Source of the DNA: Pontiella desulfatans
GTDB taxonomy: Bacteria > Verrucomicrobiota > Kiritimatiellia > Kiritimatiellales > Pontiellaceae
DNA length: 64,000 nt
Direction of reading: 5' to 3'
Assembly (NCBI RefSeq): GCF_900890425.1
Contig: NZ_CAAHFG010000001.1
Location: 2,666,001-2,730,000, forward strand
In this document: piece after piece, positions 28,854 through 37,364 of the stretch
Position numbering within the stretch: position 1 is the stretch's first letter
Layout of the letters: the number at the start of each line of letters is the position of its first letter
Program-made: the position numbers and the translations under genes
The notes under the pieces: generated by a model
The model's database searches: none
What the model was told of the DNA's origin: nothing
The model's input: the letters and a program-made list of their open reading frames with translations, nothing else

Positions 28854-29555
28854 TTATTTTTGTCCATAGTAGGCATTTGCTCCATGCTTGCGGAGGTAGT
28901 GCTTATCCAGCAGGAACTGATCAACACTACCCAGGTTCGGATTCAGCGCAAACGTGGTGGCGGCCATTTTGGCCACCTCTTCCAACACACGACCGTTGAC
29001 TACCGCCTTCAAGGCATCGGCACCCCAGGTAAAGGGTGCGTGACTGGAAACCAGCACACCGGGAAGCTCAACCGCCTTCAGCCCGTTGTTCACAAAATGC
29101 TCTTCGATCACCTTGCCGGTGTTGAGTTCGTATTCGCCTTCGATCTCCGCCTGCGTCAGCGGGCGGGTGCACGGAACCGCACCATAGAAGGTGTCGGCGT
29201 GCGTGGTTCCAAGGCATGGAATTCCGCGGTGCGCCTGCGCCCAGGCCGTGGCATAGGGCGAATGCGTATGCACGATTCCTCCAATGTCTGGAAACGCTTT
29301 ATAGAGGTGCCAATGCGTGGCCGTATCGGATGACGGGTTCATTGCCCCTTCCAACTTTTCACCGGTTTCCAGCGAAATGATCGGAATGTCATCCGGCGTC
29401 ATTTCATCGTAATCCACGCCGCTTGGTTTGATCGCAAAAACGCCGGCTTCGCGATCCACTTCCGAGGCATTGCCCCATGTGAGAATCGCCAGCTGAACCC
29501 GGTTGATCTCCTTGTTCGCCGCGCAGACCCGTTCCTTCAAAGCATCGTAATCCAT
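28854..29555 (-). CDS. araD: L-ribulose-5-phosphate 4-epimerase
   Basis: Class II aldolase-family epimerase producing D-xylulose-5-phosphate; 233 residues. Zinc ligands H96 and H98 in HTHSP and H172 in SSHAPF. TWGNAS (about 27-31) and KPSG (43-46) bind the phosphate. DTATHW and GTTHADTFYG are family blocks. Start 29555 follows AAGGAGAGTGCG, better than the in-frame ATG at 29633, which would run into araB. Lies between araB (10-bp gap) and araA (21-bp gap). Confidence 0.97.
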   Translation of the reverse strand: MDYDALKERVCAANKEINRVQLAILTWGNASEVDREAGVFAIKPSGVDYDEMTPDDIPIISLETGEKLEGAMNPSSDTATHWHLYKAFPDIGGIVHTHSPYATAWAQAHRGIPCLGTTHADTFYGAVPCTRPLTQAEIEGEYELNTGKVIEEHFVNNGLKAVELPGVLVSSHAPFTWGADALKAVVNGRVLEEVAKMAATTFALNPNLGSVDQFLLDKHYLRKHGANAYYGQK

Positions 29556-29565
29556 CGCACTCTCC

Positions 29566-31173
29566 TTATGCCAGTGAGCCCACGGCCGCGCGTTCGATCG
29601 CCAGGCCGGCATGGTAGCGTTTAAAGAAGGCATTGAAGCCTTCTACATCGGTGGGGTCGGGCTGAACCGCTTCACTCATGCAGCCTTCAAACACCTTCCC
29701 GAGAAATTCCGTCAGGGTTTCCGCCTGGTCTTCGCGGGTCATGTAGTTTGCCAGCAGGGCAATGCCCCAGGCACCGCCCTCCCCGGCCGTGGCCAACGTT
29801 GAAACCGGCGAACCGGTCGCCGCCGCCATAATACGCTCCCCGACGAGCGGCGTTTTAAAGAAACCGCCATGCCCACGGATTTCATCCACTTCAACCCCCT
29901 CTTCATCGAACAGGACATTCAAGCCGGTGCGAAGTGCGCAGAGGGCGGTGAACAAGTGGGTGCGGATAAAGTTGGCCAACGTGAAGTTGCTGTCCGATGA
30001 ACGTGCAAACAACGGGCGGCCTTCGCTGAAGCCGGTCATATGCTCGCCGGACACATAGCCGTAGGCCAGCAGTCCGCCGCAGTCGGGATCGCCCTCCAGC
30101 GCCAACCCCAGCAGCGTATCGTAAAGAACCGGAGTGGAAACCTCCGCTCCCAAGGCATGTACCGCCTGGGCGAACAGGTTGATCCAGGCGTCGTAGTCCG
30201 ATGAGCAGTTGTTCGAATGCGCCATGCCAACCAGCTTGCCGTCGGGGGTGGTAACCAGATCAATCTCATGATGCGCCCGTGCAAGCTCCTTCTCCAATAC
30301 CAGCATGGCAAAGACCGAGGTGCCGGCAGAAACATTGCCCGTGCGAACCTCAACGCTGTTGGTGGCCACCATGCCTGTTCCGGCATCGCCCTCCGGGGGG
30401 CATAGCGGAATTCCGGCTTCCAGGTTTCCGGCGGGATCGAGCAGCTTCGCCCCTTCTTCCGTCAGCTCCCCGGCCGGTTCTCCGGCCGGCAGCACCTTTG
30501 GAAGCAAAGCCCCAAGCTTCCAGGCATATCCTTTGTTGCCGACCCGCGCATTAAACACCTCGGCCAGCGCGGCATTGAAGTTTTGCGATTCAATGTCTAT
30601 CGGGAACATACCGGAAGCCTCGCCGATGCCCATCACCTTTTGCCCGGTCAGTTTCCAATGCACATATCCAGCCAGGGTCGTCATGTGGGCAATCCGCCCC
30701 ACGTGCTCTTCGCCGTTCAGGATCGCCTGGTAAAGGTGGGCAATACTCCAGCGCTGCGGGATCGGATAGTCGAAGAGCTGGGTCAGCTCTTCCGAGGCTT
30801 GCGCGGTAAAGTTGTTGCGCCAGGTGCGGAACGGCACCAGCTGATTACCGTCGGCATCGAAAACCATGTAGCCATGCATCATACCACTAAAACCGATGGC
30901 TTTGATTTTCTTCAGGGTGATGCCGTAGTCGTTTTGGACGTTTTTCTGAAGATCGGCGAAGCTGGCTTGAATCCCACTCCACACTTCGCCCAGCGGATAC
31001 GTCCAGACCCCGTCGTCCAGCGTATTTTCCCAGGCATGCCCCCCCGATGCAATGGGCCGGTTGCCCGCATCAACCAGAACGGCCTTGATGCGGGTCGACC
31101 CCATTTCAATTCCAACCGTTCCTTGTCCATTCCGAATCGTTTCCACACCTGTTGATCTATCAATGCTCACCAT
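29566..31173 (-). CDS. araB: FGGY-family kinase, probable L-ribulokinase
   Basis: Sugar kinase of the FGGY family, about 535 residues, most likely phosphorylating L-ribulose given its place ahead of araD and araA. The ATP-fold phosphate loop is [15 protein letters not shown] near the start; [10 protein letters not shown] and WRNNFTAQ line the sugar site; [12 protein letters not shown] and GGGA-type loops lie in the C-terminal domain. Similarity to xylulokinases is also visible, so the name rests partly on context. Start 31173 (ATG) is preceded by TTTGGAGAAAAAAG; a TTG at 31188 is a weaker choice. It leads a seven-gene operon ending at 21777 and has operator F 66 bp upstream. Confidence 0.85.
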   Translation of the reverse strand: MVSIDRSTGVETIRNGQGTVGIEMGSTRIKAVLVDAGNRPIASGGHAWENTLDDGVWTYPLGEVWSGIQASFADLQKNVQNDYGITLKKIKAIGFSGMMHGYMVFDADGNQLVPFRTWRNNFTAQASEELTQLFDYPIPQRWSIAHLYQAILNGEEHVGRIAHMTTLAGYVHWKLTGQKVMGIGEASGMFPIDIESQNFNAALAEVFNARVGNKGYAWKLGALLPKVLPAGEPAGELTEEGAKLLDPAGNLEAGIPLCPPEGDAGTGMVATNSVEVRTGNVSAGTSVFAMLVLEKELARAHHEIDLVTTPDGKLVGMAHSNNCSSDYDAWINLFAQAVHALGAEVSTPVLYDTLLGLALEGDPDCGGLLAYGYVSGEHMTGFSEGRPLFARSSDSNFTLANFIRTHLFTALCALRTGLNVLFDEEGVEVDEIRGHGGFFKTPLVGERIMAAATGSPVSTLATAGEGGAWGIALLANYMTREDQAETLTEFLGKVFEGCMSEAVQPDPTDVEGFNAFFKRYHAGLAIERAAVGSLA

Positions 31174-31238
31174 GACTTTTTTCTCCAAATATTTGATTTA
31201 TTGAAGACCGATTCCTCCCAAACGTCCACCCATTCTCA

Positions 31239-31264
31239 CGCTTATTTTTTTAGATTTTGCGCAA
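31239..31264 (-). promoter_or_regulatory. Candidate AraC/XylR-type operator F (ara operon)
   Basis: On the minus strand TTGCGCAAAA is followed 21 bp later by AAGCG. It lies 66 bp upstream of araB. It overlaps an inverted repeat, TAGATTTTGC (31251-31260) with GCAAATCTA (31275-31283). The insertion sequence begins only 25 bp further upstream, so any distal site has been displaced. Confidence 0.55.
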
Positions 31265-31288
31265 CCCCGCCAGAGCAAATCTAAAGTT

Positions 31289-31314
31289 TAACCCAACTTC
31301 CGCGGCATAAAAAA
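31289..31314 (+). repeat. IS terminal inverted repeat (left)
   Basis: Begins TAACCCAACTTCCGCGGC and ends in an A run; near-complement of the repeat at 32975-33000. Confidence 0.75.
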
Positions 31315-31353
31315 CAGAAGACTCTGCCGCATGGGGTTGCGCGGATGCAGGCA

Positions 31354-32759
31354 CTACATTTTCGCGCAGGCCTCTTTTGGGTAGGTATGCCGATGGACCG
31401 GAAGCGAGGTCCAGCCGATGCCGAGCATCGTATGGATGAGTTTCTGGACGGGGTTGGGGCGACCGGGTTTGCGGATGTGGTGTTCGGGGCCGTCGGCCTC
31501 AGGGATGATGAGGGTGCGGCAGCGGTCGGCGAGCTGGTGGTGGAAGGGGTGGAGGCCGAGGTCGCTTTTTTCATACTGCGGAAGGCGTCTTCGACGGGGA
31601 CGAGGGTGATGTAGAGCCGCCATAGCTGCTGGTCTTCGAGTTCGAGGGTGCTGCGCAGGTGGTAGCATCCGTGCAGATCGCGCGTGGTGTCCCATTGGGT
31701 TTCTTTGCGGCACCAGTTGAGGTGTCGGGTTTCGGGCTCGTAGTTGATTTCGTTGAGCCGTGAGGCGCGGGTGGTCCGGCCGGACAGCCGCCCGATGATG
31801 CGGTTGACGAGCGCGGGGCCTTCTTCGAGCTTGAGCCGTTTGTCATTACGCATGATCGGCGCGCGCAGGGTTTCGAGTCCTTCGATGAGTTTGCGTTCGG
31901 CGTTGTCCTGGATGGCATCTTCTTCCTGCTTTCGTCCGGCGCTGCGGCAGAGCACGACGGTTTCGTCGCCGGAGGTGATCCGGCGGACGAATACGGGTTG
32001 TTTTTCGCCGGACTTGCCGCGGCCCTCGACGAGCCGGAAGCGGTCGATGTCGAGGAAGCCGTCGGCGAACTCCGCGCGGGAGCGGCGCTTGCCGTTGACG
32101 ATGTAGTCGTAGCCGCGGTCGCGCAGTGCATCGAGGTTGGCCAGGCTCGCCATGCCTCCATCGACGATGACCACCGGCCTGGCTTCGCCGCCGGGGATTT
32201 GCTCGAGGTCGGCGACGGCGTCAAGCAGGGTTTTGCGGTCGCTGATATTCCCGGCGAAGACCTTGTGCCGGATAATGAACCCTTCCGCATCGAGCACGAT
32301 CCCGACCGAGATGAGCGGGCAGTCGGATCGCTTTTCCTTAGGAGGCGACGCTCCGGCGGGCCAGGGAGTTGAGTGCGCCGCTGCCCTCGAAATAGCCGTT
32401 GTTCAGATCGTAAAGCAGGATGGTTTGGTCGAGGTTGAACAGATCGCGCTCCTTGCGGCGCAGGTGGGCCACGTCGGAACCTCCCGCCGGGCTGCCGGCG
32501 GAAGGCTTCCGGCTTCCTCCATGTGTTCGATCACCCGGCCCACCCAGTATTCAATGATCGGCTCCTCCGAAAGCAGCTGTTCATATCCGGCCATGCGCCG
32601 GGAAAGCTCCGCCGCCACCCGCTTGCGGTGCTCGTCGGGAACCGGGCATCCCCCCAGCGAAACCACCACGCGCTGGCGGACCTTCCCTTCGGAGTCACGG
32701 CGGTTTTCCACCAGTTGCGCTACTCGGGTCTTGCGCGTTTTCTTTTCCCTGAAAAACAT
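31354..32759 (-). pseudogene. IS1634-like transposase, frameshifted
   Basis: DDE transposase of the IS1634 group (IS4-like) split over several frames. The start at 32759 gives MFFREKKTRKTRVAQLVENR, the family N-terminus. A shift near 32480 moves to a frame with FNLDQTILLYDLNNGYFEG, and another near 32335 leads to CPLISVGIVLDAEGFI followed by VVIVDGGMAS, where the catalytic Asp lies. A third near 31580 breaks VEDAFRSMK from SDLGLHPFHHQLADR, the family's conserved end. With three frameshifts it cannot make an intact enzyme, so the element is immobile unless complemented in trans. Confidence 0.8.
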
Positions 32760-32974
32760 GGCCGTCCTCCGTTGATCAACGCAGAAAGACTACTTCGGCA
32801 TTCGCAGGAAAAAACAGGACAAATCCGCATTGCAGTCACTACAGCGGGCATTGAAAAAAACCAGAACCTTGATAATCAAGGCATTACAAAAACCGAGTCT
32901 CGGCTTCCGATTTCAAGCAAATTGGCGCATCATGCATAAGACAAACGGGTTGCAAGAAACCATGCCTGGAAAAC

Positions 32975-33000
32975 TTTTTTAGCCCGCGGAAGTTGGGCTA
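32975..33000 (-). repeat. IS terminal inverted repeat (right), overlapping a stop codon
   Basis: On the minus strand it begins TAGCCCAACTTCCGCGGGC. Its first three bases are also the TAG stop codon of the adjacent FKBP gene. Confidence 0.75.
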
Positions 33001-33420
33001 GTTCACCGACACCAGCTCAAGCTCGAAGTTGAGGTTCTGGCCGGCCAACGGATGGTTGGCATCGATCGTGATGGTGGCTTCGGCCACTTCCGTGATCTGA
33101 ACTGGAACCGGCTGTCCCTGCGGGCCCTGCATCTGCAACCCCATGCCCACTTCGGGTTCGAGATCTTCCGGAAGCTGGGAACGGTCGAACTCCATCACCA
33201 TTTCGTCGCGCTTTTCGCCATAGGCTTCCGCCGCAGGGATATTAATGGTTTTCTTGTCGCCGACTTCCATATCGGCCACGCCTTTTTCAAAGCCCGGGAT
33301 CACCATGCCGGCGCCCATTTCGAATTCCAGCGGGTCGCGCCCGGCGGACGAGTCGAACTGACTACCGTCGTCGAGGGTTCCGGTGTAGTGGATGGTTACC
33401 TTTTTTCCGTTTTCAATCAT
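32998..33420 (-). CDS. FKBP-type peptidyl-prolyl isomerase, SlyD/SlpA-like
   Basis: Cytosolic prolyl isomerase/chaperone, 140 residues. The FKBP core opens with VTIHYTGTLDDGSQFDSS, and MVIPGFEKGV forms the active-site rim. An insert-in-flap region (about 60-120, EAYGEKRDEMVMEF) marks the SlyD-like branch, but there is no histidine-rich metal tail. NHPLAGQNLNFELELV is the usual end. Start 33420 (ATG) follows AAAGGCAA; the adjacent TTG is less likely. The TAG stop coincides with the end of the insertion sequence, so the last codon or two may have been altered by that insertion. Confidence 0.92.
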   Translation of the reverse strand: MIENGKKVTIHYTGTLDDGSQFDSSAGRDPLEFEMGAGMVIPGFEKGVADMEVGDKKTINIPAAEAYGEKRDEMVMEFDRSQLPEDLEPEVGMGLQMQGPQGQPVPVQITEVAEATITIDANHPLAGQNLNFELELVSVN

Positions 33421-33502
33421 CAAATTGCCTTTCTTTTGGAGATGAATTAAACGGGCACCTTACAGGCATGGTTTCTGATGGCAACCCCATAACCCGGCAG
33501 AT

Positions 33503-34657
33503 TTATTTGCGCCGGCGCGGCCGGGATGGCTTTCCATGGGGATGCGCACGGGCATCGCGCCGGGGATTATGCGGGCGAGATTCAGCGGCGCGGGGTTGAG
33601 GCAAAGCCCCTTTTCCGCACCGTTTTCCAATGGCGGAGACCGCCAGCCGGGCGGTCGAAAAAGCGGCTTGCAGGTTGTAGCCGCCCGTCGGCCCGTCCAC
33701 ATCCAGCACTTCGCCGGAAAAATAGAGCCCGGGGCACTTTCCCGACTCCATCGTTTGCGGATCGATCTCGTTCAACGCAACGCCACCCACCGTCACCATG
33801 GCTTCCTTGATCGAGCGCGTTCCCAATGGCCGGATCTCCTCCGCTTTTCCATCTTGGATGTGCACAACCAATGAATAGCTTCCAAAGTTGCCACGGGCCA
33901 CATGGCGACTGGCATCGGTTAGCGCGGTTCCGCCGATGCCCCATTTTTCGATTTCGTAGACGCCGCGCGTTTCGGCCACCTTGCGTCCGTCGACGACGAC
34001 ATCCACCAGGACTTTCTCATAAACCTTGCCGACCCGCCCCTTGATGACGGAGGGTTCCACCTCGAAGCCGACCAGTCCCGGACGGAATGGCTCGAGCGAA
34101 TGCCCGAGCTTTTTCGCCCATTCCTGCCCATCGCCCACCGAACCGGTTTTGGGATAGCTGACGCCGCCGGTTGCCACCAGCACATAGTTCCCCTCCACCA
34201 CAAAGTTGTCGGTGCTGATCCGGAAACCGTTCTTCGTTTTTTCCAACGCCTGCACCACCGCCGAGCAGGCCAGCGAAACATTGCCATCGCGCAGCAGGTC
34301 GGTGAAGAGGTTCAGCACATCGGACGCCCGTTCCGTATGGGGGTAGACCTTGTTGCCCGCTTTCACCACCGTCTTCAACCCGCTCAACGCGAACCAGCGC
34401 TGAAGCATGGATGGGGTGAAGGCCCGGATGGATGGCTCAAGAAACGGACCGACCGGATCACCGAACATTTGCAGCATCCGCTCTTCCGAAATATTCGTGG
34501 TCAGGTTGCAGCGCGCGTTGCCGCACATCAGCAGTTTGCGCCCGGGCTTGTGCTTGCGTTCCAGCACAAGCGTCTTCAAGCCCAGCTCGCCGGCCGCGGC
34601 ACCGGCCATCAGGCCGGCCGCCCCTCCTCCAATAATTACGAGATCTGTTTTACTCAT
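33503..34657 (-). CDS. HI0933-family NAD(P)/FAD-dependent flavoprotein
   Basis: FAD-binding oxidoreductase of the HI0933/BaiN family, about 384 residues. The Rossmann loop VIIGGGAAGLMAG is at about 6-18; KPGRKLLMCGNARCNLT is the family signature; VLVATGGVSYPKTGS and GPTGGYNLQAAFSTA are the second and C-terminal FAD contacts. The final 40 residues (PRAAESRPHNPRR...) are basic and disordered. Physiological substrate unknown. The ATG at 34657 is preferred; a GTG at 34663 is also possible. Divergent from the lipoprotein gene, with 49 bp between their starts. Confidence 0.9.
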   Translation of the reverse strand: MSKTDLVIIGGGAAGLMAGAAAGELGLKTLVLERKHKPGRKLLMCGNARCNLTTNISEERMLQMFGDPVGPFLEPSIRAFTPSMLQRWFALSGLKTVVKAGNKVYPHTERASDVLNLFTDLLRDGNVSLACSAVVQALEKTKNGFRISTDNFVVEGNYVLVATGGVSYPKTGSVGDGQEWAKKLGHSLEPFRPGLVGFEVEPSVIKGRVGKVYEKVLVDVVVDGRKVAETRGVYEIEKWGIGGTALTDASRHVARGNFGSYSLVVHIQDGKAEEIRPLGTRSIKEAMVTVGGVALNEIDPQTMESGKCPGLYFSGEVLDVDGPTGGYNLQAAFSTARLAVSAIGKRCGKGALPQPRAAESRPHNPRRDARAHPHGKPSRPRRRK

Positions 34658-34706
34658 AGACACCCATGTTGGCAGAACCTATATTCTTTTCCAACTAGGA
34701 GACTCC

Positions 34707-35279
34707 ATGAAAATCACGACCGGCCTGTTGTTCGTTGCCACCCTTACCACGTTGACCGCATGCACCAGCATGAAGGTGGACTCCGAACAAAACCCCGACT
34801 TCGACTTTTCCGGGGTCGAAACCTACGAGTGGGTCCAGCCCCCCGCCAAAATCCTTGACGAAGAGGACACCATCCTGAACGGAAACATGCAGATGGCCCT
34901 GAATAACGAGCTCTCTGCCCGGGGCTGGAAGCAGGTGCTCGATTCCGACCAGGCCGACATCCAGGTGGTCTACTACATCAAGCTCGCGGAACACGAGGAA
35001 TACACCACCCCGCCGAGCGAAGGGGAACCGCGGTTGACCGGCGGGGGGTTCACGTTCAACAACGATTCCGGCAAATGGGGCTATAGCGACCAAAGCCCGG
35101 ATCTCAATGTCTACACGGTGGAAATCGGCACCCTTTCCCTACTGGTCTACGACACCCGGAACAACGAAAAAGCATGGAGCGGAACCCTGCAAACCAAGCT
35201 AAACCGCTCCATGCCGCAGGAAAAACAGAAAGAGCATCTTCGCCGCATCGCCCGCAAGATCACCACCCGCATTCCGTAG
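34707..35279 (+). CDS. DUF4136 lipoprotein
   Basis: Outer-membrane or periplasmic lipoprotein, 190 residues. The signal has a lipobox LTAC with C19 as the lipidated residue. The remainder is one DUF4136 domain: FDFSGVETYEW near the start, then ADIQVVYYIKLAEHEEY and LSLLVYDTRNNEKAWSG, the last being a typical late strand. Function of the family is unknown. Start 34707 follows CTAGGAGACTCC; an upstream ATG in frame at 34407 overlaps the divergent flavoprotein and is rejected. A bidirectional terminator follows. Confidence 0.88.
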   Translation: MKITTGLLFVATLTTLTACTSMKVDSEQNPDFDFSGVETYEWVQPPAKILDEEDTILNGNMQMALNNELSARGWKQVLDSDQADIQVVYYIKLAEHEEYTTPPSEGEPRLTGGGFTFNNDSGKWGYSDQSPDLNVYTVEIGTLSLLVYDTRNNEKAWSGTLQTKLNRSMPQEKQKEHLRRIARKITTRIP

Positions 35280-35288
35280 CCCAAAACA

Positions 35289-35320
35289 AAACGCCGACCC
35301 GGCAAACCGGATCGGCGTTT
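35289..35320. terminator. Bidirectional intrinsic terminator
   Basis: AAACGCCGA...CCGG pairs with CCGG...TCGGCGTTT around a CAAA loop, with A and T runs on the two sides. It serves the convergent lipoprotein (+) and HAD-like (-) genes. Confidence 0.8.
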
Positions 35321-35341
35321 CCTTGAATCGGCTTGCTGGAA

Positions 35342-36034
35342 CTACATCCGCAAGGTGAGATCCAGGATGGCGTTGGGCTTTTCGTCCTCGAGGGAGTCGA
35401 GCACCATTTTTGCGCCGCTGAAGTCTTGGAAGGCCGTATATTCGTCCGGAACAACGATGCAGGCCGCACCGGCGGTCAAAGCGCCCTTGCAGGCCACCTG
35501 CGACGACACGACGGCCACGAGGGTGGAGTGTTCCTTGTCGCACTGCTTGAGCATTTTCAGCCAGTCGTCGGCGCGCGGGAAGGATTCCTTCACCTCTTCC
35601 GGAATGATCAGCTCCACGCCAAGGGCGTCGAGGCCGAGCCTGGCCATCAGCTTTTTGGCCGTGGCCACGGGCAACGCCGTGAAGGTGACCACCGGAATTC
35701 CGCGCTCTTGCGTGGCCTTGATCAGTTTGGCGAGACCGCTATCGAGTTCGGCTTCGTTTTCGCAATAGTTGGCAACGGTCTTATCGACTTCGGCGACGGC
35801 CTTTTCGATGGCATCGGCTTTTTTACCGGCCTGCGTGAGGACATCGGTAACGGCACTGCGGTGCAGTGGCGACATGCCGGAACGGGAAAACATGATAGGC
35901 GAAAGCTCAACGCCCTTGGTGCCGACCGCGCTTTTGACCGACTCGAACTCGACCGCGCGAGTCTTGGCGGCAACATACTCCAGTTCAAAGATCAGGGCGT
36001 GGGTCGTGCGGGTTGCTTTTTCTGCAGCGCTCAT
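35342..36034 (-). CDS. HAD-fold pseudoenzyme
   Basis: 230-residue protein with the outline of a beta-phosphoglucomutase-like HAD hydrolase but without its catalytic acids. Where active members have FDLDG, this has FELEY (about 17-21), so both aspartates are glutamates. The motif II strand VVTFTALP remains, a K appears in EEVKESFPRADDW (motif III position), and the motif IV ED/DD is replaced by SS in VAVVSSQVACKGALTAGA. It is probably inactive as a phosphatase, perhaps a binding or regulatory protein. Start 36034 follows AAGGAGAAAGC; the upstream in-frame ATG at 36115 is rejected. Divergent from carA. Confidence 0.65.
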   Translation of the reverse strand: MSAAEKATRTTHALIFELEYVAAKTRAVEFESVKSAVGTKGVELSPIMFSRSGMSPLHRSAVTDVLTQAGKKADAIEKAVAEVDKTVANYCENEAELDSGLAKLIKATQERGIPVVTFTALPVATAKKLMARLGLDALGVELIIPEEVKESFPRADDWLKMLKQCDKEHSTLVAVVSSQVACKGALTAGAACIVVPDEYTAFQDFSGAKMVLDSLEDEKPNAILDLTLRM

Positions 36035-36263
36035 GAAATGCTTTCTCCTTAATATACGGCTGTTTTTTAAAAAATGAGGGCGTAGTGTATGTAGCTTGTT
36101 CCCCAAGGTCAACACCCTATTTTTGAAGTGAATCGAAGGTCGGGACGGGGCCGGAAAACAATTCCCTCATATAAAGGGTTGCATGGGGACGGCACGACAT
36201 GGATGATATGCCGAATTTTGAAAAAACAAGGCTCTGTAACGACGGGAATTTACGGAAAACACT

Positions 36264-37364
36264 ATGAAAAAAGCGATTATTGCACTTGAAGACGGCACCT
36301 GCTTCGAAGGCCGCGCCTTTGCGGGTTCCGGCGAATTCTACGGCGAACTGGTCTTCAACACCTCGATGACCGGCTATCAGGAGATTCTTACCGACCCCTC
36401 CTACCATGGCCAAATCGTCACCATGACCTATCCGCTCATAGGAAACTACGGCATCAACGACGAAGATGTGGAATCGCGCGGAATTTTCGCCCAGGGCCTG
36501 GTGGTGAGCGAATGTTCCCGCATCCACAGCAACTGGCGAGCAACCAAATCGCTCCCCGAATACCTGGAGGAAAACGGCAAGATCGGCGTGGATGATGTCG
36601 ACACCCGCGCCATCACCCTGCACATCCGCGACAAGGGGGCCATGAAGTGCGTGGTTTCCACCGAGGATCTCGACAAGGAGAGCCTGGTCGCCAAGGCCAA
36701 GGCGTCCGAAGGCCTCGTCGGCCGCGACCTCGCCTCCGAAGTCACAACCGCCTCAACCTATGTCTGGCCGGAAGGGGGCAAGCCCGATGCCGTCTATAAG
36801 GTTGCGGTGATCGACTGCGGCATCAAACTCAACCAGTTGCGCATCCTCGCCGATCTGGGCTGCGAATGCACCGTCTACCCGAACAACTCCAACGCCGACG
36901 AAATCATCGCCACCCAGCCCGATGGCATCTTTGTCTCCAACGGTCCCGGCGACCCGGCCGGCGCACCGGAAACCACCAAACTGGTTGGCCAGCTGATCGA
37001 ATCCAAGATTCCGATGTTCGGCATCTGCTTCGGCCACCAGATGCTGGGCCGCGCGCTTGGCGCCAATACGTTCAAGCTCAAGTTCGGCCATCGCGGCGGC
37101 AACCAGCCGATCCAGGACTTGCGCACCACCAAGGTGGAGATTGCCTCCCACAACCATGGCTTCTGCATCGATGCCGACACCGTGAACCCGGACGTGGCCG
37201 AAGTCACCCACATCAACCTCAACGACAACACGGTCGCCGGCCTCCAGCATAAGCTGCAACCGCTCTTCTGCGTGCAGTACCACCCGGAGGCCGCCCCCGG
37301 CCCCCACGACCCGTTCTACCTCTTCGAGGAGTTCATCGACTTAATGAAGGAAAACCAAAAATGA
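36264..37364 (+). CDS. carA: Carbamoyl-phosphate synthase small subunit
   Basis: Glutaminase subunit that feeds ammonia to CarB for carbamoyl phosphate (pyrimidines, arginine); 366 residues. N-terminal CarA domain about 1-150 (NTSMTGYQEILTDPSY). Class I amidotransferase domain about 178-360: nucleophile C255 in GICFGHQ, with H340 and E342 in QYHPEA. The stop overlaps guaA (ATGA), coupling the two. First gene of carA-guaA-carB. Confidence 0.98.
   Translation: MKKAIIALEDGTCFEGRAFAGSGEFYGELVFNTSMTGYQEILTDPSYHGQIVTMTYPLIGNYGINDEDVESRGIFAQGLVVSECSRIHSNWRATKSLPEYLEENGKIGVDDVDTRAITLHIRDKGAMKCVVSTEDLDKESLVAKAKASEGLVGRDLASEVTTASTYVWPEGGKPDAVYKVAVIDCGIKLNQLRILADLGCECTVYPNNSNADEIIATQPDGIFVSNGPGDPAGAPETTKLVGQLIESKIPMFGICFGHQMLGRALGANTFKLKFGHRGGNQPIQDLRTTKVEIASHNHGFCIDADTVNPDVAEVTHINLNDNTVAGLQHKLQPLFCVQYHPEAAPGPHDPFYLFEEFIDLMKENQK

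Larger units (their letters stand above)
31289..33000 (-). mobile_element. Decayed IS1634-like insertion sequence
   Basis: About 1.7 kb, bounded by 26-bp terminal inverted repeats: TAACCCAACTTCCGCGGCAT at 31289 and, on the minus strand, TAGCCCAACTTCCGCGGGCT from 33000. They match at 23 of 26 positions. The transposase inside is frameshifted. A 3-bp GTT flanks both ends and might be a shortened target duplication. The element separates the ara operon promoter from the core gene for an FKBP isomerase. Confidence 0.8.
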
